Positions 1-7,968 of a stretch of 64,000 nucleotides of DNA are shown here, in pieces. The notes under the pieces are model-generated. The model had not been told where the DNA came from. It did no database searches and was given only the letters and a program-made list of their open reading frames with translations. The DNA lies in NCBI GenBank assembly GCA_963697345.1, contig CAVONS010000007.1, forward strand, positions 62,001 through 126,000, written 5' to 3'. Within the stretch, counting starts at the first letter, position 1; every line of letters starts with the position of its first letter. Source of the stretch: Prado023 sp963697345. Its GTDB lineage: Bacteria; Actinomycetota; Actinomycetes; S36-B12; CAIYMF01. The position numbers were made by a program, and so were the translations under genes.

Positions 1-512
1 TGCCCGGTCCCACGCCTTCCCGTGCAGGGGAAGCCGACACCGTCACTGTTCCGCGAGATCGGTGGGATGACCTGCGCATCCGTCTTGCCCGGGCAGAGGC
101 GGAGGCCTCCGAGCGCGCGCTGGCCCTGGCTGATGCGAGGCTGGCCCTGCGGGCGCTGACCGCGGGGCCAGCACACAGCAGTGCCGGTTCGGGCGCCGCC
201 CCGGCGACGGCGATGCCCCCTGGACACCAGAGCCCTGCTCCGGGCGCAGCAACAGCGATCCCAGCGGTTCAGGGGGCCGCCACACCGGCGACTCCCATGC
301 CCGCAGGTCCTTCGTCGGCGGGCTTCGTGGCCAGCCCCAGTGCTTCGGAGGTATCCGTCGCACCGACCCCCACCGCACAGGACCCCGCTGGGGCAGGTGG
401 GGGCGACCCCGACGAGGTTGTGGCGGCACGCAACCTCGCCGCGCGCACCGGCGGCTATGTGCCGGCTGCCCCAGCCCCGACCAGGAAGCGTCGTTGGTGG
501 CACTCGAGCTGA
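1..512 (+). CDS. C-terminal part of an unrecognised protein (truncated by window edge)
   Basis: An open frame runs in from the left edge (first complete codon at base 3) and ends with TGA at 510-512. The visible ~169 residues start with a charged Ala/Arg/Glu/Leu segment (DDLRIRLARAEAEASERAL onwards) with the look of a coiled coil. A long Pro/Ala/Gly/Ser-rich linker follows, then a basic tip, RKRRWWHSS. I do not recognise the family, since any folded N-terminal domain lies outside the window. A basic RRWW tail after a coiled coil is common in actinobacterial DNA-binding or division proteins, but that is a weak hint. It converges on the Ddl-family gene at 614. Confidence 0.6.
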   Translation, partial: PGPTPSRAGEADTVTVPRDRWDDLRIRLARAEAEASERALALADARLALRALTAGPAHSSAGSGAAPATAMPPGHQSPAPGAATAIPAVQGAATPATPMPAGPSSAGFVASPSASEVSVAPTPTAQDPAGAGGGDPDEVVAARNLAARTGGYVPAAPAPTRKRRWWHSS

Positions 513-575
513 GCGGGTCACTGTCCTAGGGCACGCATGAATGACCGTGGGACATGGACGTAGGTCACCAGAGGC

Positions 576-593
576 CGCGATGCCGGCATCGCG
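576..593. terminator. Perfect hairpin between convergent genes
   Basis: CGCGATG-CCGG-CATCGCG is a 7-bp GC-rich stem with a 4-nt loop. It lies between two genes that end toward each other (stops at 512 and 614). There is no U-tract, which is usual in high-GC actinobacteria. It could serve both strands. Confidence 0.5.
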
Positions 594-613
594 CAGACCG
601 GGTCATGGCTGAC

Positions 614-1573
614 TCAGGCCACAGGATGGCCGGCGTGGATGGCGCGCTCGATCAGCACCTGGAACACGTGACCCAGGTCCAGTCCGGCAGCGTCCACGGC
701 CTGGGGCAGCAGGGACGTCTCCGTGCATCCCGGGGCGACGTTGACCTCGAGGAAGGTCACCTGGCCATCGCGGCCGACGATGAGGTCGGCCCGAGACAGA
801 TGACGCAGACCGAGGCGCTCGTGGGCGGCCAGGGCCACCCGCGCACAGTCGGCAGCAACGTCCGGGGCCAGCCGGGCCGGTGCAAAGAACTCCGTGGTGC
901 CCGCGGTGTAGCGCGAGGCGTAGTCATAGACCCCCGAGTCCGGCACGATCTCGACCGCTGGCAGCGCCCGGGTGCTGCCGTCCGCGTCCTCGATCACGGT
1001 GACGGCCACCTCGGTGCCGACGACCAGGGATTCCAGCATCGCCGTTTCGGCGTAGGCGAAGCAGCCGACCATGGCGGCGGGCAGGTCCGTCACGTCCCCG
1101 ACGATCGCGACCCCGAGGGCTGAGCCTCCCCGGGTGGGCTTCACGATGAGGGGCAGTCCCATGCGCGCAACCAGGGCGTCGAGGACGGCCCCGGCGCCCA
1201 GGTCCCGGAAGGTGGCATGCGGAAGGGCCACGGCCGGGGCGGTGTGCAGGTCGGCACTGGCCACGTGGGCCTTGGCCACCATCTTGTCGAAGGCCAGACG
1301 GCAGGCGTCTGGCTGCGAGCCGACGTACGGGATGCCCATGCTGTCCAGCACATCTCGCAGGGACCCATCCTCGCCGCTGGCGCCGTGCAGCAGTGGGATG
1401 ACACAGTCAGGTGGCGACGTGGCCAGGTCGCCCATCAGACCGGCGTCGAGATCGTGGACCGTGACAGTCTCCCCCACGGCGCGCAGGGCATCGGCCACTC
1501 GACGGCCGGACCGGATCGAGACGTCCCGCTCATGGGACAGGCCCCCCGCGAGGATGACGATCGATCGGGACAT
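614..1573 (-). CDS. ddl: D-alanine--D-alanine ligase family protein (ATP-grasp)
   Basis: The 319-residue protein matches the Ddl family, cytoplasmic enzymes that join two D-alanines with ATP for the peptidoglycan pentapeptide. Visible marks are the N-terminal GGLSHERDVSIRSG loop, the LLHGASGEDGSL motif, the ATP-grasp segment IVKPTRGGSALGV, the YDYASRY omega-loop region and the C-terminal Mg-binding FLEVNVAPGCTETS (family form ExNxxPG). Length is normal. ATG at 1573 directly precedes the GG-rich nucleotide loop. It lies 16 bp downstream of the aminotransferase on the same strand, so the two probably form an operon. Actinobacteria often carry such a ligase-like gene near parB as well as a ddl elsewhere, so it may be a paralogue with a different amino-acid substrate. 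Confidence 0.8.
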   Translation of the reverse strand: MSRSIVILAGGLSHERDVSIRSGRRVADALRAVGETVTVHDLDAGLMGDLATSPPDCVIPLLHGASGEDGSLRDVLDSMGIPYVGSQPDACRLAFDKMVAKAHVASADLHTAPAVALPHATFRDLGAGAVLDALVARMGLPLIVKPTRGGSALGVAIVGDVTDLPAAMVGCFAYAETAMLESLVVGTEVAVTVIEDADGSTRALPAVEIVPDSGVYDYASRYTAGTTEFFAPARLAPDVAADCARVALAAHERLGLRHLSRADLIVGRDGQVTFLEVNVAPGCTETSLLPQAVDAAGLDLGHVFQVLIERAIHAGHPVA

Positions 1574-1589
1574 TGTCCTACCCCTTGTC

Positions 1590-2912
1590 CTAGGCCAGAT
1601 CTGGTGAGGGTGTGGTCATCATGGCTTCACCGTTGTGTGGTCGCACCACGTTCGCCGGGGACTGTCCGAAGGTCGCCACCAGGCTCAGCTCCTCGTCAAT
1701 GACGTTGCCGAGCCGTCGGACACCTTCCTGGATCCGCGCCGGCTCGGGGTAGCAGTAGCTCAGGCGCAGGGATCGGCGGTTGGCCTCCTGCTCGGCCTCG
1801 CCGGCGAAGAACCCGGTCCCCGGGACGTAGGCCACCAGGGCAGCCACGGCTCGCGGAAGCATCGCCCGGGCGTCCAGTCCCTCGGGCAGGGTGACCCACG
1901 AGTAGAAGCCGCCGGAGGGCTCGGTCCAGGTGGTCCCCGGGGGCATGTGGTCACCGAGTGCCGACAGGAGTGCGTCCCGCCGCTCGCGGTACAGGTCACG
2001 GAAGACCGCGATCTGGTCCATCCACGGATTTGTGGCCAGGTACTCCGAGACCGTCAGCTGCGCGTAGTTGGAGGGGCACAGGACTGCCGCCTCGGCGGCG
2101 AGCACGAGCTTCTCACGCACGCCGTGTGGCGCAACAGCCCAGCCGACGCGCAGGCCCGAGGCGATCGTCTTGGAGAACGAACCGAGGTAGACAACCCCCT
2201 CGGCCTCGTCGGCCCGGATCGCCCTGGGCACCGTGCCATCGAAGCCCAGCAGGCCGTAGGGGTCATCCTCGAGGAGCAGGATCCCGTGACTCCGGGCGAC
2301 CTCAAGCACCTCATGACGGCGCTGTTGTCCCTGGGTCAGACCAGCGGGGTTGTGGTAGGACGGAATCGTGTAGATCAGCTTGATGCGCTGGCCCCGGGCC
2401 CGAACTGTCGAAATGGCCTCGGTCAGGGCTGCCGGGGACAGGCCCTCATCGTCCATCGCGACGTGCACCACGTGGCACTCGTAGGAGCGGAAGACCCCGA
2501 GTGCCCCGACGTAGGACGGGGATTCCACCAGGACCACGTCACCGGGGTCGCAGAATGTCCGCACGACAAGGTCGAGGGCCATCTGCGAGCCCGTGGTGAC
2601 CACGATGTCGTCAGGATGTGCCGAGATCCCCACCGGTGCCATCACGTCCAGGATCTGCTCACGCAACCGCTCGTCGCCCTGGCCTGAGCCGTACTGCAGG
2701 GCTGTGGCGCCCCGTTCGGTGATCAGGCGCGCCACCGTCTCACTCATCGCGCCGAGGTCCAGGGCGGACACGTAGGGCATGCCACCGGCCAGGGACACGA
2801 CCTCCGGCCGGCTGGCCACCGCGAACAGGGCCCGGATCTCCGAGGCCGCCAGCCCATGTGCCCGCTGGGCATAGCTGGTGAACCACGGGTCGAGGCGCGT
2901 GCCAGGGCTCAT
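1590..2912 (-). CDS. PLP-dependent aminotransferase, fold type I (MocR/2-aminoadipate transaminase type)
   Basis: This 440-residue class I/II aminotransferase has the PLP-binding lysine in the motif YLGSFSKTIASGLRVGW. Its N-terminal segment (FTSYAQRAHGLAASEIRALF) and GGMP motif resemble the stand-alone aminotransferases related to LysN (2-aminoadipate transaminase) and MocR regulators. No HTH domain is present. I chose ATG at 2912 because the protein then begins MSPGTRLDPWF as homologues do; upstream in-frame residues are Pro/Arg-rich and not protein-like. The substrate cannot be read from sequence. It is transcribed with the Ddl-family gene 16 bp downstream, so a role in supplying or recycling an amino acid for that enzyme is possible but inferred. 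Confidence 0.8.
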   Translation of the reverse strand: MSPGTRLDPWFTSYAQRAHGLAASEIRALFAVASRPEVVSLAGGMPYVSALDLGAMSETVARLITERGATALQYGSGQGDERLREQILDVMAPVGISAHPDDIVVTTGSQMALDLVVRTFCDPGDVVLVESPSYVGALGVFRSYECHVVHVAMDDEGLSPAALTEAISTVRARGQRIKLIYTIPSYHNPAGLTQGQQRRHEVLEVARSHGILLLEDDPYGLLGFDGTVPRAIRADEAEGVVYLGSFSKTIASGLRVGWAVAPHGVREKLVLAAEAAVLCPSNYAQLTVSEYLATNPWMDQIAVFRDLYRERRDALLSALGDHMPPGTTWTEPSGGFYSWVTLPEGLDARAMLPRAVAALVAYVPGTGFFAGEAEQEANRRSLRLSYCYPEPARIQEGVRRLGNVIDEELSLVATFGQSPANVVRPHNGEAMMTTPSPDLA

Positions 2913-2944
2913 GTGCCTAGGATGCCTGATGGGAGGTGGTGGTG

Positions 2945-3070
2945 ATGCGAGCGGTCCGGTGGATCCTGCTCGGGTCGGCCACCTTTGCAGTCGGCTTGGG
3001 GGCTGGATTCGCGGTGTCGCTGCTGCGGCCACGCAAGTACGCCGCCTTCACGGGATCGAAGCAGATATGA
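2945..3070 (+). CDS. Small single-pass membrane peptide, 41 residues
   Basis: ATG at 2945 follows a strong ribosome-binding site (GGGAGG at 2931-2936, 8 nt before the start). It opens a 41-residue frame ending TGA at 3068-3070. The product is MRAVRWILLGSATFAVGLGA followed by a hydrophobic stretch to about residue 27, then a basic tail (LRPRKY...SKQI). That is a positive N-terminus, one membrane helix and a short basic end. It is divergent from the aminotransferase gene (33 bp between starts) and followed by a hairpin. I do not know a family for it; small membrane peptides of this shape are often missed in annotation. Confidence 0.55.
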   Translation: MRAVRWILLGSATFAVGLGAGFAVSLLRPRKYAAFTGSKQI

Positions 3071-3093
3071 GCCCCGGTTAGGGAACCGATAAG

Positions 3094-3114
3094 GACAAGC
3101 CTGCTGGGCTTGTC
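3094..3114 (+). terminator. Hairpin downstream of the small membrane peptide gene
   Basis: GACAAGCC-TGCTG-GGCTTGTC forms a perfect 8-bp stem with a 5-nt loop, 23 bp after the stop at 3070 and 61 bp before the next start. There is no U-run. It may terminate the small gene or act in the leader of the next one. Confidence 0.45.
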
Positions 3115-3175
3115 GGTCGTGTGGGTTAGATTTGACTCACGCGCAGGGGAGGTTCCCCGCGGGGAGGGGTGGGTT

Positions 3176-5431
3176 GTGGGCTTGGCCGCGCGACTGTCCG
3201 TTGTCCTGGTGACCGTCATGGGTCTGGCGCTGGGCACCTTGGGGACCGTCCCGGCCGCCGCTGATACGCCTGGCACCGGCGGAGCGTTGAGCTGCTCAGT
3301 GACTTCAGGATCCCCGGTCCTCACGACCATGGACACGCCGGTCAACGGCAACGTGACCTGCACGCACCCGGGCGGACTTCCGGTCACGTACTCGGTCGCG
3401 GAGTACGTGCTCGACCGGTTCGGCCCCTTTGTGGGCAAGCTCACCTTCGACACCGCGAACGGCAACTTCCGCTACACGCCCGGTTGGTATCCGCCCGACG
3501 CGCTCGGCAACCGCGATCGGCTGCCGGAGTACACAGGCGCGGACGCCTTCACCGTGAATGCCAGCACCGGGGATGGGGCGACAGCCAGCTTCGAGGTGCC
3601 GATCCGGATCCAGGCCCCGGCGCGATCGTGTGACGCAGGCTTCACACCCACGACCCGGACCATGTTCAACGACCCCTCCGGAACGCCGGATGAGCAGTAC
3701 CAGATGCTGCGCTACCTGATCAAGATGATCGATTGCGTGCCGGCCAGGAACCCCGACGGCTCGCAGGCCTCGATCAAGATGAGCTTCTACTCCCTGTCCT
3801 ACGCCCCGGTCCAGGCCGCGCTCTCGGCGGCCGCGCAGCGTGGCGTGGCTGTCCAGGCGGTCACCAACAGCCACTCGGACAAGTACGGGTCCTGGCAGGT
3901 GCTCGCCGAGGACGTCGGCGGCGACACGAACCAGGCCAGCTTCGCGACCACCTGCTGGCAGGGTTGCCTCACCCCCCGGCCGGGCCCGGTGCCGGGAGGT
4001 CCGACCGCCTGGTACGACGCGGACGCCACCACCATCGTCTCCAACACTGTGGTCTACAGCGATCTCTCACGGCCCGGTGACCGACCCATCGTTCGGTGGC
4101 AGTACGACTTCGGTGACGGCACCTTCGCCGAGGGCCCGGGTCCGCACGAGAAGCAGTACAGCGTTGCCGGCACCTATCAGACGAGCCTGACCGTCACCGA
4201 CTCAGGCGGCGTCACCCACACGACCTACGGTGCGAAGACGCTGCCGGACAACCTGGAGCCGGACTACCCCTCGATGCACGCCAAGATCTACCTGTTCTCG
4301 ACGGTCGGCGCCGGGGCCCAGCAGCGCCAGTGGATCAGCGGGTACAGCTCGGGCAATCCGACGTACTACCAGTCGCGCAAGGGCTTCAACAACTTGAACA
4401 TCGCGGTCGCGGACAAGAGCCTGTACGACATCTTCAACCGCTATATGGGCGACCTCGTCCAGGCCTCCCGTGGCCAGCTGTTCTCAGCCAACTACTTCCG
4501 GACGTTCAACACCCCGGGCAATGCCGCATCGCGCGCACCGGCCACCACGGTCCACTTCGGCCCGCAGACCGTCGATGGTGACATCAACCGCGACATCCTC
4601 AAGTCGATCAAGTGCCTCTACAAGGTCGGCAAGAAGACGAAGCACACGATGGTTCGCGTCTCGATGTTCGTCTTCACCCGCAAGGGTGTGGCTGCCGACC
4701 TCTGGAAGCTCGCCATGCGTGAGGGCTGCAAGGTCGAGGTCGTCTACACGCAGATGAGCCAGCGCATCAAGGGCCCGGACGGCCAGTGGCTGGTCAGCAA
4801 CGACGGTGAGCCCACGGGGTACGGCGTAGCCGACTGCCTGGCCACGCCGCCCACCAAGGTGGTGGTCAAGCCGGCGACGAAGCGCAAGCCGGCACGTCGC
4901 GTGATCCGGAAGAACAACCTGAAGTCCCCCGACGGCTACTGCGGCGGAGGATCGTTGGGCGGGTACGTGCCCGTGACCTCGACGGGCATGTGGCTCAACC
5001 GCACCAGTCCGTTCGGAGGAGGGCGGCTGCGCGTGCAGATGTCCTGCCCGGTGGCCCCCAAGTACGACACGTCGACGAAGGTCTGGTCGGTGGTGTGCCT
5101 GCGTCCGGACATCTACACCCACAACAAGACCATGCTGGTCAAGGGCGTCATCCATGGCAAGCGCCAGAAGTACGTGATGTCCGGGTCAGCCAACTGGTCG
5201 TCCCCGGGCCTGCGCAGCTCCGATGAGGTCATCACCGAGATCCAGAACTCACCCAAGATCTACAAGGAGTACAAGGCCAACTACGCCTACCTGAAGTCCG
5301 TCGTGGCCAAGAACAGCGCCCCGAAGCCGACGAAGAAGAAGAAGTCGCAGACCTACCAGTTGACCCTGTCCGGTTCCCAGCAACTCGATGTCCGTGGGAT
5401 GACCGACGCCCAGCTGGCTGGCGAGGACTGA
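3176..5431 (+). CDS. Secreted phospholipase D-like protein with Ig-like and inserted PKD domains
   Basis: The 751-residue protein starts at GTG 3176, with GGAGG 8 nt upstream. It has a signal peptide (basic start, hydrophobic core, ...GTVPAAADT). Next comes an Ig/cadherin-like domain (about 35-150; ends with the pattern GADAFTVNA). A PLD-like catalytic region with two HxK motifs follows: H368-A-K370 (MHAKIYLF) and H649-N-K651 (HNKTMLV), the latter followed by SGSANWS. Both lack the Asp of classical HxKx4D motifs, which is tolerated in several PLD-like nucleases and hydrolases. A PKD domain (about 274-350, YDFGDGTFAEGPG...) sits inside the first PLD half, before its HxK. The substrate could be phospholipid, nucleic acid or another phosphodiester. 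It converges on cwlM with a 9-bp gap. Confidence 0.8.
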   Translation: MGLAARLSVVLVTVMGLALGTLGTVPAAADTPGTGGALSCSVTSGSPVLTTMDTPVNGNVTCTHPGGLPVTYSVAEYVLDRFGPFVGKLTFDTANGNFRYTPGWYPPDALGNRDRLPEYTGADAFTVNASTGDGATASFEVPIRIQAPARSCDAGFTPTTRTMFNDPSGTPDEQYQMLRYLIKMIDCVPARNPDGSQASIKMSFYSLSYAPVQAALSAAAQRGVAVQAVTNSHSDKYGSWQVLAEDVGGDTNQASFATTCWQGCLTPRPGPVPGGPTAWYDADATTIVSNTVVYSDLSRPGDRPIVRWQYDFGDGTFAEGPGPHEKQYSVAGTYQTSLTVTDSGGVTHTTYGAKTLPDNLEPDYPSMHAKIYLFSTVGAGAQQRQWISGYSSGNPTYYQSRKGFNNLNIAVADKSLYDIFNRYMGDLVQASRGQLFSANYFRTFNTPGNAASRAPATTVHFGPQTVDGDINRDILKSIKCLYKVGKKTKHTMVRVSMFVFTRKGVAADLWKLAMREGCKVEVVYTQMSQRIKGPDGQWLVSNDGEPTGYGVADCLATPPTKVVVKPATKRKPARRVIRKNNLKSPDGYCGGGSLGGYVPVTSTGMWLNRTSPFGGGRLRVQMSCPVAPKYDTSTKVWSVVCLRPDIYTHNKTMLVKGVIHGKRQKYVMSGSANWSSPGLRSSDEVITEIQNSPKIYKEYKANYAYLKSVVAKNSAPKPTKKKKSQTYQLTLSGSQQLDVRGMTDAQLAGED

Positions 5432-5440
5432 CCCGGCGGT

Positions 5441-6553
5441 TCAGTCCTGCGCAGGCGGGGCGAAGAAGCGGATGAGGGCAGCGGTGATCGCCCGAGCGAT
5501 CGCGTCACGACCGCTCCCATCACCCAGGCGCGCGCCGTCGTCGGGGTTGGTGAGGTAGCCCAGATCGAGGTGGACCGCCGGCATCCGGGTGAGCCGCAGC
5601 AGCTCCCAGGTCTTGGGATGCGCACCGCAGCTGCGCGCCTCGCTGCGAACCGAGACCTCGTCGAGGAGCAACTCCGCCAGCGCGTGCCCTGCAACGGAGC
5701 TGGTCCGACCCGTGACCGTCCCGAAGTAGAAGGCGGCCATGCCGTTGGCCTCCGGGTTGGGGTGGGCGTCGCAGTGCAGGGAGATCACCACGTCCGCGCC
5801 GACCTCGTTGGCGATCGCCGCACGGGCGGAGTCATCGAAGGAGGTGTGCCCCGCGCGTGCGGGGCCAGTGACCAGGACGGTCGTGCCCAGTGCCGCGAGC
5901 CTGCCCTCGACGCGTGCGGCGATGTCTGCGGCGATGTCCTGCTCGGAGAGCCCCCGTCCCTTGTGGCCACGGTGCACGTGGTCCGGACCGGCATCGATGA
6001 GGACGACCTTGTGTGTCACGCCTGTGCGCAGGACCTCGAATGCCTGCTGCTCGCGCAGGATGGTCGAAGCGCCGCCGCTGACCGTCCTGGTCAGGCGTGA
6101 CATCGCCCGGAAGGTGTCGGGCCCGGCGGTCCCGTCGGTGGGCAGGCCGGTGTTGAGCTGGAACTCCCGCACTGCATGGTCGGTCAGGCGCCCGAAGATG
6201 CCATCGGGGCGTCCGGGCGAGAACCCGAGCCCGGTCAGGCGCTCCTGCAGGGCAAGGACGTCATCCCCGACGAGCAGGTGCCCGGGCAGGAACGAGAGCA
6301 CACGGTCGCCGAGGCGCCAGCGCGCCTCCTCGAGCCGCCGGAAGGTCTGCGTGCCCACCACCCCATCGACGGCGATGCCACGTTCCTGCTGGAACAGCCG
6401 CACTGCCTGGTCAAGCTCGGCATCGAATGTGTCGCCCCGGCCGTCCTCGACGAGGCCGAGGCGGTGCAGCCGCGCGCGCACCTCGGCCACCATCGGCCCG
6501 GAGTCCCCCAGTGTGCAGGTGGGGTCAGGGGTATCAGACAGGCGGACGCGCAC
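5441..6553 (-). CDS. cwlM: CwlM-like cytoplasmic amidase homologue (two PG-binding domains + Amidase_3)
   Basis: The 370-residue protein has two peptidoglycan-binding type 1 domains (about 12-80 and 93-155) and an N-acetylmuramoyl-L-alanine amidase-type domain (about 182-368). There is no signal peptide. Position after trxB-trxA matches mycobacterial cwlM, whose product is phosphorylated by PknB and stimulates MurA. The amidase zinc site looks damaged: the first ligand motif DxGH reads DAGP (Pro190). Glu204 and His260 remain. The C-terminal catalytic Glu is Asp330 (HLDLGYLTN). That favours a regulatory rather than hydrolytic role. GTG at 6553 is chosen because it lies 13 bp after the trxA stop and gives the family N-terminus. 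Probably cotranscribed with trxB and trxA. Confidence 0.82.
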   Translation of the reverse strand: MRVRLSDTPDPTCTLGDSGPMVAEVRARLHRLGLVEDGRGDTFDAELDQAVRLFQQERGIAVDGVVGTQTFRRLEEARWRLGDRVLSFLPGHLLVGDDVLALQERLTGLGFSPGRPDGIFGRLTDHAVREFQLNTGLPTDGTAGPDTFRAMSRLTRTVSGGASTILREQQAFEVLRTGVTHKVVLIDAGPDHVHRGHKGRGLSEQDIAADIAARVEGRLAALGTTVLVTGPARAGHTSFDDSARAAIANEVGADVVISLHCDAHPNPEANGMAAFYFGTVTGRTSSVAGHALAELLLDEVSVRSEARSCGAHPKTWELLRLTRMPAVHLDLGYLTNPDDGARLGDGSGRDAIARAITAALIRFFAPPAQD

Positions 6554-6566
6554 GGACCGGCGACGA

Positions 6567-6887
6567 TCAGAGGTACTCGGCGAGGTCCTTGAGCAGGGCG
6601 GCCTTCGGCTTGGCCCCAATGATCTGCTTGACGACCTTGCCGCCCTGGAAGACGTTCAGGGTCGGGATCGACACGATCCCGTAGTCAGAGGCGATGCGGG
6701 GGTTCTCATCGACGTTCAGCTTCGCGATGGTGATCTTGTCGCTGTGCGTGGCATCGATCTCCTCGAGGATCGGGGCGATCATGCGGCAGGGGCCACACCA
6801 GACCGCCCAGTAGTCGACGAGAACGGGCTTGTCCGACATCAGCACATCGTCAGCGAAGCTCGCATCGGTCACGGTAATCAGGGCCAT
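6567..6887 (-). CDS. trxA: Thioredoxin
   Basis: The 106-residue thioredoxin has the active site WCGPC (VDYWAVWCGPCRMIAPI), the cis-proline segment VSIPTLNVF and normal length. It reduces protein disulfides in the cytoplasm and is itself reduced by the trxB product encoded 33 bp upstream. ATG at 6887 follows a GAGGAG-type ribosome-binding site. It lies between trxB and cwlM on the same strand, so the three are likely one transcript under the SigR/SigH-type promoter at 7921-7947. Confidence 0.95.
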   Translation of the reverse strand: MALITVTDASFADDVLMSDKPVLVDYWAVWCGPCRMIAPILEEIDATHSDKITIAKLNVDENPRIASDYGIVSIPTLNVFQGGKVVKQIIGAKPKAALLKDLAEYL

Positions 6888-6920
6888 CGGATCTCCTCGG
6901 GTTCGGGTGTGATTCTAGCG

Positions 6921-7889
6921 TCAGACTGCTGCGCTCAGCGCATGTTCGCGCACCGCCAGGAACCGCTCGGCGTCGAGGGCTGCGGCACAACCCGTGCCGG
7001 CCGCGGTGATGGCCTGACGGTACGTGTGGTCGACCAGGTCGCCGGCCGCGAAGACTCCGGGCAGCACGATCCCGCCGGAGAGCACCTGCGTCGTGCGTCC
7101 CTCCACCAGCACGTAGCCGGCGTCGTCGGTCTGCACCTGGTCGGTGACCAGCTCCGAACGCGGGTCATGGCCGATTGCGATGAACAGGCCCGTCACAGCC
7201 AGCTCGCGCTCCTCGCCGGTGCCGACGTCGGCCACGGTCACGGAACTGACCTTGTCGGCGCCGTGGATCGCGGTCACGGTGCTGTTCCACGCGAAGCGCA
7301 GCTTGGGGTTGGCCAGGGCGCGCTCGGCCATGATGCGGCTGGCCCGCAACTCGTCGCGGCGGTGGATGATCGTCACGGTCTCGGCGAACTTCGTGAGGAA
7401 CAGGGCCTCCTCGATGGCCGAGTCACCACCACCGACGACCGCGATGTCCTGCCCGCGGAAGAAGAACCCGTCGCAGGTCGCACACCAGGACACACCGTGC
7501 CCGGAGAGGCGCTTCTCGTCGGGCAGGCCCAGTTCCCGGTAGCCCGACCCCATCGCGAGGATCACCGCATGGGCGCGGTGCTCCCGACCCTCGCCGTCAA
7601 CGACGACCTTGATCTCCCCGGTCAGGGACATCGCGGTGACGTCATCGGTCACGAGCTCGGCACCGAAGCGCTCGGCCTGGCCACGCAGGTTGTCCATGAG
7701 CTCGGGTCCCATGATCCCCTGCGGGAATCCGGGGAAGTTCTCGACCTCGGTGGTGTTCATCAGTGCTCCACCAGCGGTCACTGCTCCCTCGAACACCAGC
7801 GGGCGCAGCGCCGCACGTGCGGCGTAGATGGCAGCCGTGTACCCGGATGGGCCGGAACCCACGATGATCAGATCTCGGACGTCGGACAT
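6921..7889 (-). CDS. trxB: Thioredoxin reductase (NADPH, FAD)
   Basis: The 322-residue thioredoxin reductase uses NADPH and FAD to reduce thioredoxin. Seen are the FAD-binding GSGPSGYTAAIYAARA near the N-terminus, the redox CATC (WCATCDGFFFRG), the NADPH-binding VVGGGDSAIEEA and the C-terminal GVFAAGDLVDHTYRQAITAAG. ATG at 7889 (MSDVRDLIIVGSG) is supported by AAGGGGTGAG just upstream; in-frame residues before it are not protein-like. It is first in a probable trxB-trxA-cwlM operon. The promoter matches the thiol-stress sigma factor motif, in line with thioredoxin systems in streptomycetes and mycobacteria. Confidence 0.95.
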   Translation of the reverse strand: MSDVRDLIIVGSGPSGYTAAIYAARAALRPLVFEGAVTAGGALMNTTEVENFPGFPQGIMGPELMDNLRGQAERFGAELVTDDVTAMSLTGEIKVVVDGEGREHRAHAVILAMGSGYRELGLPDEKRLSGHGVSWCATCDGFFFRGQDIAVVGGGDSAIEEALFLTKFAETVTIIHRRDELRASRIMAERALANPKLRFAWNSTVTAIHGADKVSSVTVADVGTGEERELAVTGLFIAIGHDPRSELVTDQVQTDDAGYVLVEGRTTQVLSGGIVLPGVFAAGDLVDHTYRQAITAAGTGCAAALDAERFLAVREHALSAAV

Positions 7890-7920
7890 GGTCGTCTCAC
7901 CCCTTGTAGTCGTGATGCTC

Positions 7921-7947
7921 AACAGCGTGGAGCGGCCGAAGATTCCC
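7921..7947 (-). promoter_or_regulatory. SigR/SigH-type promoter of trxB
   Basis: On the minus strand, GGGAAT (7947-7942), exactly 18 nt, then GTT (7923-7921) matches the consensus GGAAT-N18-GTT of the disulfide-stress ECF sigma factor SigR (Streptomyces) / SigH (Mycobacterium). The -10-like GTT lies 31 bp before the trxB ATG, and trxB is a classic target of that regulon. Confidence 0.75.
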
Positions 7948-7968
7948 TCGACCGAAGGACGGGAGTGG

